Assembly (NCBI GenBank): GCA_013286765.1
Contig: JABDFB010000049.1
Location: 1-15,563 of the forward strand
Direction: 5' to 3'
Source of the DNA: Deltaproteobacteria bacterium
GTDB lineage: Bacteria > Bdellovibrionota > UBA1018
Length of the DNA stretch: 15,563 bases
Shown here: one piece after another, positions 7,354-15,340 of the stretch
How positions within the stretch are numbered: position 1 is the first letter of the stretch
Layout: each line of letters begins with the position of its first letter
Program-made: the position numbers and the translations under genes
The notes under the pieces: model-generated
What the model saw: only the letters and a program-made list of their open reading frames with translations
Databases searched by the model: none
What the model was told of the DNA's origin: nothing

Positions 7354-7383
7354 GCAAATAGTGGCCCTCACCGCTCGCTATTT
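7354..7383. repeat. hairpin GCAAATAG...CTATTT in the rluB/LRR1 divergent region
   Basis: AAATAGTG (7356-7363) can pair with CGCTATTT (7376-7383) over 8 base pairs, including one G-U wobble, around a 12-base C-rich loop. It lies in the 5' leader of rluB on the - strand or between the two divergent promoters. A similar GCAAATAG/CTATTTGC pair occurs just after the last LRR gene (15328-15364). It may be regulatory or chance. Confidence 0.3.
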
Positions 7384-7404
7384 ACAATGACCCATGTCGC
7401 TTAA

Positions 7405-7434
7405 AACACAGTTTCAATCAACACAGTTTCAATC
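7405..7434. repeat. perfect 15-bp tandem repeat upstream of the LRR cluster
   Basis: AACACAGTTTCAATC occurs twice with no spacer (7405-7419 and 7420-7434). It ends exactly where the quasi-palindromic motif at 7435 starts, 63 bases before the first LRR gene. Placement in a divergent promoter region suggests binding sites for a regulator, but a recent replication-slippage duplication is equally possible. Confidence 0.55.
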
Positions 7435-7453
7435 GTAGCAAAATATCATTAGT
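7435..7453 (+). promoter_or_regulatory. candidate operator shared with LRR gene 4
   Basis: GTAGCAAAATATCATTAGT read on the - strand is ACTAATGATATTTTGCTAC, which resembles ACTAAAATGATATTTAGTTAC upstream of the fourth LRR gene and shares the exact 9-mer ATGATATTT. TATATATT (7453-7460) just downstream could serve as a -10 region. Recurrence before two genes of the same family is the main support. Confidence 0.35.
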
Positions 7454-7497
7454 ATATATTTCTAGATGAATATTGAAAGGACACAAGGGTTGTTATT

Positions 7498-9471
7498 ATG
7501 AAAACACGCACGACAGGTGAGAGATCGAGGATGCCAAAATCACTACTTCTTCTGGTCATTGCCGCAATCGCGCCTCCGCTAAATGCTCATGCGGGGGGTA
7601 GCAATTCCAAAAGTTTGCCGGATAGTGTTCAAAGTATTGATTTGGCAAATCCAGGTAGTAGAGAGCTCAGTCACCTCTCAGCACGACGTGAAGCATGCGA
7701 AAAATCACATAAAGGCGGCAACACTTGTAGCGACATTCCTTCGCAAAGTGTCGTACTTCAATGTAACGCCTACATGAATCACAATACAAAAGAACTAAAA
7801 CTAAAGGGTTCTGTCGAAGAGCTAGCGGATATAACAAAACAACTGAGACATTGTCTCAACACCAGCGGAAGTTGCCATTGGACGAAGGTGGACTTATCTG
7901 GAATCAAGCAACGCCGCTTTGTCAGCTACCGAGAAAAATCTGGACTAGCCGAATTTCTCACTTTGCTCCAAGAGAAGTGTTCAGAAAGTTTAACTCACAT
8001 TAGCCTCGAAGGCCTCACACTGAAACAGGAAGACCTTAAAGCTATCGACGGAATGTCCGGATTAGAATACCTCAATCTCAGAAGGACGAATTTAACCGGC
8101 GCTGAATTTAAAGCAGCTGTTGGCGGACGTAATACTAAATTAGCAAAATTACAAACTCTTCTTGTCAACCCAACCAAAAGTGGAAAAGTGCTACCAGATC
8201 TCCAGTATCCACGTGATTTTGGCTTTTTGCCCAGTATCACTTTTTTCGATGGACGTATTACGGGTCCAATGGGAAGTAAGCAACAACTCGCGGCTCAAGG
8301 AGCTCAACTCCTCGCTGGAAAAGACCCCTTTTCAGAAGACCCTACTTATTTTGATGACACGTGGGAATGGAGCCCACAATTCGAGAACTATAAAAGAGCT
8401 TTAGAGGACATCGGTAGAAGAATGTTAGTGCAATCGCGAACCGCGAAAGTTGCTGAAGCTGCCAAAATCTTGAAAGACCATCCAGAAGAAGAGCGAGAAG
8501 CTCGCGAAGAACCAACAGCGGATGACTATTTCAAAATGGGGAACCATTTTAAGGGCCACCCCGAAGTAGCACAGTACTTTTTCGAAGAAGCAAAGAATCA
8601 AGCAAGGAGTGAAGCCAATAAAGCTAAGGACTTCTGGAACCCGAGCACCAAGAGGGTCCTAGAAGAAAAACGCAAAGATAAAGAAGCCGAATATTACGAA
8701 TCTCTGTTCCGCTATGGCCGCAATTTATACAAATACCGCGAAGAATTTGCAGATAAACAGGACCAAGAGAAGCAGGCAGAAATCGCAAAAAATAAGATTA
8801 CCGACGCCAGCAACGGTAATGTCGAAGATGCCAAAACTTGGCTTTATCAATTAAAATTTCAGAATTGGAAGGCTACTGGTGACCACTCTATGCTACCTAA
8901 CGAATATATAAGGGACAGAGGCACAGACTCTATAGTCGCCTTTATCAAACAACGTTATATTACAGACAAATACGGCTGTACCTTAAAGGAAGCAGACCTC
9001 ACTGGTTTCGTCAATCCCCGATTCCAATACGGCCGAAAGCTGAAACTTGCGGACCTACTCTCTCTATTACGAAAAGAATGTAAAGGACTTCAAAGACTCG
9101 TTCTGAATGAGACTCATCTTACCGATCAAGACGTGAAAGAAATAAGCCAGATGGACCAACTGAAAACCCTCAGTCTGAATGATATCTCTCTCTCGTCTAG
9201 TCAGTTGAAAGTGCTCGGCCAGATGGATCGGTTACAAGGACTCGATTTAACTTATAGCACTGGGGGTAACCATCTCAGTCAGTCTCATCTCGAAAGATAT
9301 ATTCTTCCCATGCGAGGCTTGAACAATTTAGACGTCCGTGGAGCTTATCTCAATGGAAGAGGGTCTCCCGCTCTGTTTAAACGATTCGAGTTCGAAGGAG
9401 ACGCTCCTTTGCATCCGAACGATGCACAGATTTTCACGCGGGAACCGAAACATGAATTGAAGCGTGAATAA
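7498..9471 (+). CDS. exported two-module leucine-rich-repeat protein, paralogue 1 (type A)
   Basis: Unrecognised exported protein of 657 residues, first of four tandem paralogues. The signal peptide (about 1-32) ends at an AxA site, NAHA-GG. Then come a Cys67-x9-Cys77 linker, LRR module N (about 106-225; Cys126 and Cys161, repeats such as LTHISLEGLTLKQEDLKAID and LEYLNLRRTNLTGAEF), the block QYPRDFGFLPSITFFDG (236-252), a charged helical Sel1/TPR-like middle (about 295-455, with MGNHFKGHPEVAQYFFEEAK and SLFRYGRNLYKYREEF), and LRR module C (about 477-625; Cys494 and Cys528). It has two extra cysteines (89, 119) compared with its paralogues, eight in all. AAGGG at 7485-7489 supports the ATG at 7498; an in-frame ATG at 7531 would leave a shorter signal peptide. 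The role is probably ligand or surface binding outside the cytoplasm (inferred). Confidence 0.85.
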   Translation: MKTRTTGERSRMPKSLLLLVIAAIAPPLNAHAGGSNSKSLPDSVQSIDLANPGSRELSHLSARREACEKSHKGGNTCSDIPSQSVVLQCNAYMNHNTKELKLKGSVEELADITKQLRHCLNTSGSCHWTKVDLSGIKQRRFVSYREKSGLAEFLTLLQEKCSESLTHISLEGLTLKQEDLKAIDGMSGLEYLNLRRTNLTGAEFKAAVGGRNTKLAKLQTLLVNPTKSGKVLPDLQYPRDFGFLPSITFFDGRITGPMGSKQQLAAQGAQLLAGKDPFSEDPTYFDDTWEWSPQFENYKRALEDIGRRMLVQSRTAKVAEAAKILKDHPEEEREAREEPTADDYFKMGNHFKGHPEVAQYFFEEAKNQARSEANKAKDFWNPSTKRVLEEKRKDKEAEYYESLFRYGRNLYKYREEFADKQDQEKQAEIAKNKITDASNGNVEDAKTWLYQLKFQNWKATGDHSMLPNEYIRDRGTDSIVAFIKQRYITDKYGCTLKEADLTGFVNPRFQYGRKLKLADLLSLLRKECKGLQRLVLNETHLTDQDVKEISQMDQLKTLSLNDISLSSSQLKVLGQMDRLQGLDLTYSTGGNHLSQSHLERYILPMRGLNNLDVRGAYLNGRGSPALFKRFEFEGDAPLHPNDAQIFTREPKHELKRE

Positions 9472-11381
9472 TGCGAACATTCATTAAGCTTCTAAAATAT
9501 CCACTTCTTCTAGCCACAATTGCAATAGCGATTGGTTTGAATCCATCGACCCTCTATGCACGCGGTGGGAGTAAGGCAAATATTCCGGACACCCAAGGCC
9601 TACACGACGCAAATCGGCTGCACGGGCAACTCACCGGACATAAGTCTGGTCATTGCCCGGACTCACACAAACCAGCCAAAGAATGTAAAACACCAACTAT
9701 CGACGACATTTCTATAGGAGAAATGGAACGTTACAACCACGGGGTATTGGAAGCAAAGAAAGGCTCTAGCTTAGAAACTTTTACGACAGCTCTTAGAGAG
9801 CAAATCACAGAAGATAGGAACTGCGGACTGGAAGAAGTTAACTTATCAGGACTCAAGCAGCGCGTCTTTGTAAGATTTAGAGAAAACTCTGGACTACACG
9901 AACTCCTAACTTTGCTTCAAGAAAAGTGTCCCAGTTTAACTTACCTGAGCCTCGAGGGCATGACCCTGAAGCAGGAGGACTTTAAAATCCTCTCCAAAAT
10001 GACTTCTTTAAAACAGCTAAACCTCCAGAGAACCAATTTAACCGCTGATGATTTTCGAACTTATATTACAAAATTGACCAAATTAGAGACTCTACTGATT
10101 AGCCCGTCTCCGGCCAATAAGCGGAAGTACGTTGGCTCGGGAGACAACCTGAGAGTTGAGGCTTCGGAACTTCAGTACCCTCATGACTTTGACCTCTTAC
10201 CAAAACTCACCTATTTCGATGGATTAATCCGGGGTGGTTTTGGAACAATAGTACGTCGCGCCGCTATGGGAGCCGCCCTTTTTGATGGCCATGCTCCTTT
10301 TCCGGTAAAAATTCCAAGTAATAAAAAGACTTATCAAATGGCATTACGGACTGTCGGCAGAGAAATCCTAGACGAACTGGCGAACGATAAGAAAAGGCCC
10401 GTCAACGAGGCCCTAGCAATACTGCACCGGCCTTCAGATAAACACCGAACAAAAAATGAGAAAACAGTTGAACCAACTGCCAAAGACTATTCCGATATAG
10501 GCGAACTCTTCAGTGAATACCCAGATGTAGCTCACTATTTCTTCGGAAAAGCAGCGACGGTAGAAAATACTGATAACAATGACGAAGAACGAAAAGGTGG
10601 AAACGCTAGCTATCAACAACGCTACCAGCGTTCCGCATTTGAATATAACCGAGATTTATACAAATATAGCGACTTGAAAGAAAATCGTGAATGGGCAGAA
10701 CGACAAATGCAATCGATTGCTCAAATGGGAGAATATAAACGCACTAATCCGGCTCAGCAATGGCTCGATGGATTAGCTAAGCACGAAAAACAGGCGAAGC
10801 GTCGAGATTCCGTCGTTGAGTTTACTTATCACCCTCGTGTTCAAGACCAAATCGGTATTAAGGCGATAATAAGAGGTAAGAAACAGGAGTATTTCAGCGA
10901 CTATGGCTGCACCCTCCAACAGCTAGATTTAGGTAATGTCAAAATTCCTCCAGGTGAAAGATCTGATTTCACCAGCTTTCTCGCTCAAGTACGACGAGAA
11001 TGCAAAGATCTAAGGACAATTAAACTCGATAACGTTCCCCTCACCGATAGAGATTGGGAAGAGCTCAGTCAAATGGACCAAGTGACCCAACTCCACCTGC
11101 AAAATATTCCGCTCTCATCCAAGCGTTTGAAAGCAATCCATCGGTTGAATCGCTTAACGACACTGCACTTACAGTATAGCCAAGAAGGTAATCACATCAG
11201 TAAATCGGATCTCGAAAGTTATGTTTTCAATATGAGGAATTTAACAAGCTTAGGACTCAGGAATGCTTTTCTTCCCGGAACACTAACAAAACAAGATTTT
11301 CAGTACTTCAATTTTTACTATAAGCAGGATGCGGATATTTATTTAAAGCAAGCCTACTTAAGACAAGGTGGAATCAAATGA
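9471..11381 (+). CDS. exported two-module leucine-rich-repeat protein, paralogue 2 (type B)
   Basis: Second paralogue, 636 residues. The signal peptide runs to about residue 30 (STLYA-RGG). Six cysteines are in the family positions: 62/72 in the linker, 118/153 in LRR module N (about 101-212) and 480/511 in module C (about 460-605). The block QYPHDFDLLPKLTYFDG (235-251) and the following GGFGT..RRAAMG..L..GHAPF are nearly the same as in paralogue 4. The helical middle (about 285-440) carries LFSEYPDVAHYFFGKA and SAFEYNRDLYKYSDL. Module C ends with QEGNHISKSDLESYVFNMRNL, again like paralogue 4. The ATG overlaps the previous stop by one base (TAATG) with only a weak ribosome-binding site, so translation probably depends on coupling. 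Function unknown. Confidence 0.85.
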   Translation: MRTFIKLLKYPLLLATIAIAIGLNPSTLYARGGSKANIPDTQGLHDANRLHGQLTGHKSGHCPDSHKPAKECKTPTIDDISIGEMERYNHGVLEAKKGSSLETFTTALREQITEDRNCGLEEVNLSGLKQRVFVRFRENSGLHELLTLLQEKCPSLTYLSLEGMTLKQEDFKILSKMTSLKQLNLQRTNLTADDFRTYITKLTKLETLLISPSPANKRKYVGSGDNLRVEASELQYPHDFDLLPKLTYFDGLIRGGFGTIVRRAAMGAALFDGHAPFPVKIPSNKKTYQMALRTVGREILDELANDKKRPVNEALAILHRPSDKHRTKNEKTVEPTAKDYSDIGELFSEYPDVAHYFFGKAATVENTDNNDEERKGGNASYQQRYQRSAFEYNRDLYKYSDLKENREWAERQMQSIAQMGEYKRTNPAQQWLDGLAKHEKQAKRRDSVVEFTYHPRVQDQIGIKAIIRGKKQEYFSDYGCTLQQLDLGNVKIPPGERSDFTSFLAQVRRECKDLRTIKLDNVPLTDRDWEELSQMDQVTQLHLQNIPLSSKRLKAIHRLNRLTTLHLQYSQEGNHISKSDLESYVFNMRNLTSLGLRNAFLPGTLTKQDFQYFNFYYKQDADIYLKQAYLRQGGIK

Positions 11382-13237
11382 AACTAACGATAAAACTCCA
11401 GAAGTCTCTTCTTCTCCGGACTTTTTTTGGATTCGCCGCAATCGCGATGGCGATTGCATTCAATCCGTCGAATCTCTTCGCAGGTAACTCAAGTAGAAAT
11501 AAAAACTTAGAACCTCCGAATCAGAAAGCGCTCGAGCCCGCTAACCGCTGTGCAGACTCAAAGAAATCTCCCAAATGCAAAAAGAATGACCAACTACTCT
11601 TCGATTATCACTACAATAATGGAAAAATAGAAACTACATATGACATCGATCTAAAGACTTTTACGGAACTACTTCGGCAACGTATTGAAAATGATGGCAA
11701 GTGCACTCTGACTCAAGTTAATCTTTCACGACTAAAACAACGTTGGTTTGTTGGAAGCAGAAATGAATCCGGGCTAAATGATATCCTGGATTTGCTCGGA
11801 CAGTGCCAAAATCTCACGCACTTAAACCTCGAAGGCCTAACTCTGAAAAGGCAAGACTTTGTGATTATTGCGGAGATGTCTTCGTTGAAATACCTAAATC
11901 TCAGAAATACAAACTTAACCCCCGAACTTTTTAAAGACACCATCGGCGGGACTGAAACAAAATTGACCAAATTAAAGACGCTCTTGATCAAACCGTCTAA
12001 AGATAGACGCCTAGTGCGAGATCTTCTCTATCCTCGCGATTTCTATCACTTACCAAAAATTGATTTCTTTGATGGATCTCTCAAAGATGCAATTGGAACA
12101 TTAGTTCAACTTGATAACCTCGGTAGTACTTTGTCCCAAACGTATAGAGGATTCAGACAACTGCCACCAGATCTTGCGTCTGTATTTAAAAATGAGTCAA
12201 AAAATCCGACTATGCGGAAAGCCCTGACAACACTCGGCAGAGAAATTTTGCAAGCTACCAGCGAAGAAGACTCCGAAGATGCGGCACGTCTGCTCCAAGA
12301 ACCGATAGATTGGGGAAGCACGCCTGATCCGGACGCACGAACTTATGAACGCATAGGCCAACTTCTGATAAACAGCTATCCCGATGTTGCGCACTTTGCT
12401 TTCGAAAAAGCGATGAACCTATCGAAGGCACAAGACATAGGAGCCCGGTATTCCAACGTCGAACAAGGCTCCTATAAGGAACGGTATAACTATTCTATAT
12501 TCCGTCATGGTCTGGCTTTATACAAAACCTCTGTATTACGAGCAAAATCGCCAGCCGAACTTGAGAAAAAAAGAGCGGAAGCCATCGAACGTATCGAACA
12601 GGCCAAAAAGCATAACAACCTTGATGCTGAGCACTGGCTCACGCATTTCAACGAGAGAGAAAAGGAATTGAAACAAGATAGAAAAGCTGGCTTGGATAAA
12701 GCGAAATTTACCTTCAATACTATGAAAGCCTCTGAAAGCGCAAAAGACCTCGACTCTGTATTTACCTACATCAAACGTGCATACATCGACCCCGACTTTG
12801 GTTGTGACCTCCAATCGGTAGACCTGACCGATATTAATTCTCGTAGCGGCCGAAAGGTTAAATTCGTCGATCTTCTCTCTCTATTACGGCACGAATGTAA
12901 AGGGCTACAAGAACTCACCCTCGGCAATACCCGTCTTTCAGATCAAGACGTAAGGGAGATCCGCCAGATGGATCAACTCCGGACTCTCAGATTTAATGGC
13001 ATTTCTGTCTCCTCCGGCCAGTTGAAAGAAATCGGTCAGATGGACCGTTTGGAAAAGCTAGTCTTAGCTTTTCCGAATAATAAGCGCAACCAGACCAACG
13101 AGACCGCCTTTAAAAAGCACATTCTTACGATGAGAGGCTTAAAGGATTTAGAAGTTGTTAATGTCCTTCGTCCGGGAACCATTGCTCCGACTGACTTAGG
13201 ACAAATAAGGCTTCGGGAAAGCTCCGTGTCCCGCTAA
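11378..13237 (+). CDS. exported two-module leucine-rich-repeat protein, paralogue 3 (type A)
   Basis: Third paralogue and the shortest, 619 residues. A long hydrophobic signal peptide ends near residue 35 (SNLFA-GNS). Six cysteines are in family positions: 58/67, 109/143 and 476/507. LRR module N spans about 92-206 with LTHLNLEGLTLKRQDF and LKYLNLRNTNLTPELF. It has the same Gly-Gly insert (IGGTETKLTKLKTLLI) as paralogue 1. The LLYPRDFYHLPKIDFFDG block (216-233) is kept, but the GGFGT..AAMG..GHAPF stretch after it has diverged. The helical middle (about 275-425) includes INSYPDVAHFAFEKAM. Module C resembles paralogue 1 (LSDQDVREIRQMDQLRTL). It overlaps gene 2 by four bases (ATGA), with AAGGTGG at 11365-11371. 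Confidence 0.85.
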   Translation: MKLTIKLQKSLLLRTFFGFAAIAMAIAFNPSNLFAGNSSRNKNLEPPNQKALEPANRCADSKKSPKCKKNDQLLFDYHYNNGKIETTYDIDLKTFTELLRQRIENDGKCTLTQVNLSRLKQRWFVGSRNESGLNDILDLLGQCQNLTHLNLEGLTLKRQDFVIIAEMSSLKYLNLRNTNLTPELFKDTIGGTETKLTKLKTLLIKPSKDRRLVRDLLYPRDFYHLPKIDFFDGSLKDAIGTLVQLDNLGSTLSQTYRGFRQLPPDLASVFKNESKNPTMRKALTTLGREILQATSEEDSEDAARLLQEPIDWGSTPDPDARTYERIGQLLINSYPDVAHFAFEKAMNLSKAQDIGARYSNVEQGSYKERYNYSIFRHGLALYKTSVLRAKSPAELEKKRAEAIERIEQAKKHNNLDAEHWLTHFNEREKELKQDRKAGLDKAKFTFNTMKASESAKDLDSVFTYIKRAYIDPDFGCDLQSVDLTDINSRSGRKVKFVDLLSLLRHECKGLQELTLGNTRLSDQDVREIRQMDQLRTLRFNGISVSSGQLKEIGQMDRLEKLVLAFPNNKRNQTNETAFKKHILTMRGLKDLEVVNVLRPGTIAPTDLGQIRLRESSVSR

Positions 13238-13276
13238 ACGCAGTCTGTAATAACACATTCTAAATCCTTTCGTATC

Positions 13277-13299
13277 GTACTAAAATGATATTTAGTTAC
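13277..13299 (+). promoter_or_regulatory. quasi-palindromic operator or promoter motif before LRR gene 4
   Basis: ACTAAA (13279-13284) and TTTAGT (13291-13296) form a perfect inverted repeat around ATGATA; allowing one bulged base it extends to GTA...TAC (13277-13299). A related sequence lies in mirror orientation before LRR gene 1 (7435-7453). It ends 20 bases before the start codon and overlaps a TACTAT -10-like box (13297-13302), a position suited to a repressor. No canonical -35 is visible. Confidence 0.4.
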
Positions 13300-13319
13300 T
13301 ATAGAAAGGCTATTTGATT

Positions 13320-15335
13320 ATGACGACATTCTCTAAATTCCAGCGACCATCCCTCCCCCTTGCCATTATGGCAATGGCGCTTTTATTAAGCACCCCGACT
13401 CTTCTCGCGGGTGGTAAGACCGATAAACACAAATCCAGTAAAGACGCACCTAGCACCACTGAGGAAGAGCCAGAATCAAATTCAGATCCAGACCCAGATT
13501 CAGATACAAGTGAGCGAAAAGAATCCCACAGGGACCTAGACTTCACAGTAAAAACAGTGCACGCCCCGCTCGCAGCACATAAAAGTGATTGTTCGGAGCA
13601 AAAAAGGCCAGGCAAAGACTGTGAAAACACGAGTTCTCCTGCTACCTTTCAGCAACGGTTTGATTGGATGTACGGTCAAGGTTTTTTATCCCCAGTTGAC
13701 ATAGATCCAGCGGAACTTACAGAAGCCCTTAAGCAACGATTCCAAACAGACAAGAAATGCACTCTGAAAGAAGTTGACTTAGCGGGCCTCAAGCAACGCT
13801 TCTTTGTAAAGCACCGAAAACAATCCGGACTCAAAGATCTGCTCACCACTTTGCAGGGCTGTGAGACGCTGACTTACTTAAACCTAGAAGGTCTGACTTT
13901 GAAAGACGAAGATTATGAAGCCATCGCTGGTATCACGTCGCTAGACTATCTAAATCTCAAGGGAACCAATCTAACCGTTGCCCATTTCAAAAAACATATT
14001 ACAAAACTACGCAAACTGAGAACTCTTCTCGTTGCTGAAACTCCCGCCAGAAACGGATCCGAGGGCCTTCAATACCCTCATGACTTTGACCTTTTACCGA
14101 AGCTCAACTTTTTCGACGGGCAATTCAAGGGCGGTTTCGGAACCAAGGCACGTCTCGCAGCGATGGGAACTGCGTTCTTGTCCGGACATGCACCTTTCAA
14201 AACTAAATCGCCAGCACAAATGAGTAAGAAAACATTCCAAAAGGTCCTACGAAACGTAGGTAAACAAATATTAGAGGCTCTAGACCAACACAAAGGCGTG
14301 GAAGAGGCGGGAACGGTATTGAGTGAATTTGAGAAACAACACGATTCCAAAACAAGCCAATCAAAAGACGAACCGAAAGCTGAAGACTATTATAAAGTGG
14401 GCAAACTTTTTAACGAATACCCGGACGCATCGCGGTACTTTTTCCGGAAAGCAAAGAGTTTAGCCGAACAGGAATATTACGAAGCAAAAGGCAAGAGCAG
14501 TGCAACCGCAGACAACACCAAGTATCGTACATACCAGGGACAGTACTACCATTCCCAATTCCTCTATGGCCGAGACTTATATCGGTATAGTGAAACTTTT
14601 AGAGATCCAGAAGAGACTCGAAAAAAAGCGATAAACTTGTTTGTCAAAGAAGCTAAAGAGAAAGGCGACCTTGAAGCTGCAGCTTGGCTTGAAAATAGGC
14701 CCGAAAAGAAGCGACACGAAGATCAACCATCCGTTGACTTAGTGTTTCACAAAGTACAAGAGACGACCCCAGAACTAAAAGACGTCGGATCTTTTATAAA
14801 ATACATTAAGGAAAAGTACATCACAGACTATGGTTGCACCCTACAGTCCCTAGACTTAATGGGTCTCAAAGTTACCCGATTCAGCCTTCGAGAGAAAGCT
14901 AAACTTACGGATCTTCTCTCTCTAGTAAGACGAGAATGTAAGGGCCTGCAAGCACTAAAAATAGCTGACCTTCATCTGACAGATGAGGCTTTTGCTCAGA
15001 TTAGCGGGATGGATCAACTTAGAAATCTTACTATTTCCAATAGCCCCCTCTCGTCTAAAAAACTAAAAATGATCAGTCAAATGAATCGCCTGAAATCCCT
15101 TAGGTTAGATTATGTGGACCAAGGTAACCACATCAGCAAATCCGATCTTCAAAGATACATCTTCCCGATGAGGGACCTAGTAGAGTTATCCCTTAACGGT
15201 GCCTTTAAGCCGGAAAGGATAAAATACGACGTTTTCACTAAGGGCGGATTTGCTCACGTTTCTAACATCCCAGCTCAGCATGCACATACTAGCATGTATA
15301 AGCGGAATGCTCCTGCAGAAAACAATAGCAAATAG
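13320..15335 (+). CDS. exported two-module leucine-rich-repeat protein, paralogue 4 (type B)
   Basis: Fourth and longest paralogue, 671 residues from the ATG at 13320. That start has GAAAGG (13304-13309) ten bases upstream; a TTG at 13314 would add two residues but is too close to that site. The signal peptide ends near residue 30 (PTLLA-GGK). A Ser/Asp/Glu/Pro-rich insert (about 41-70) is unique to this copy. Cysteines are 91/101, 147/181 and 506/540. LRR module N spans about 130-240 (LTYLNLEGLTLKDEDYEAIA), the QYPHDFDLLPKLNFFDG block 251-267, the helical middle about 303-460 (KEAKEKGDLEAAAWL is Sel1-like), and module C about 487-632. It is closest to paralogue 2. It follows gene 3 after 82 bases that hold a shared operator-like motif, so it may be expressed separately. 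Function unknown. Confidence 0.85.
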   Translation: MTTFSKFQRPSLPLAIMAMALLLSTPTLLAGGKTDKHKSSKDAPSTTEEEPESNSDPDPDSDTSERKESHRDLDFTVKTVHAPLAAHKSDCSEQKRPGKDCENTSSPATFQQRFDWMYGQGFLSPVDIDPAELTEALKQRFQTDKKCTLKEVDLAGLKQRFFVKHRKQSGLKDLLTTLQGCETLTYLNLEGLTLKDEDYEAIAGITSLDYLNLKGTNLTVAHFKKHITKLRKLRTLLVAETPARNGSEGLQYPHDFDLLPKLNFFDGQFKGGFGTKARLAAMGTAFLSGHAPFKTKSPAQMSKKTFQKVLRNVGKQILEALDQHKGVEEAGTVLSEFEKQHDSKTSQSKDEPKAEDYYKVGKLFNEYPDASRYFFRKAKSLAEQEYYEAKGKSSATADNTKYRTYQGQYYHSQFLYGRDLYRYSETFRDPEETRKKAINLFVKEAKEKGDLEAAAWLENRPEKKRHEDQPSVDLVFHKVQETTPELKDVGSFIKYIKEKYITDYGCTLQSLDLMGLKVTRFSLREKAKLTDLLSLVRRECKGLQALKIADLHLTDEAFAQISGMDQLRNLTISNSPLSSKKLKMISQMNRLKSLRLDYVDQGNHISKSDLQRYIFPMRDLVELSLNGAFKPERIKYDVFTKGGFAHVSNIPAQHAHTSMYKRNAPAENNSK

Positions 15336-15340
15336 AACGA

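Noticed and set aside
7405..7434. GTTTCAATC ends in a tandem repeat, recalling the ATTGAAAC ends of CRISPR repeats
   Set aside because: Only two 15-base units, directly abutting with no spacers and no cas genes nearby. This is a plain tandem duplication.
12505..12814. Two overlapping - strand open frames inside LRR gene 3
   Set aside because: They lie opposite the conserved helical region and module C start of a clear paralogue, and no homologous frame is kept in the other three copies.
13238..13276. Search for a terminator between LRR genes 3 and 4
   Set aside because: No stem-loop with a T-run was found, so read-through from gene 3 into gene 4 remains possible.
7498..15335. LRR array as an NLR/STAND-type antiphage defence locus
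   Set aside because: No NACHT/P-loop ATPase motif, nuclease or other effector domain is visible, and all four proteins have signal peptides, which argues for a role outside the cytoplasm.
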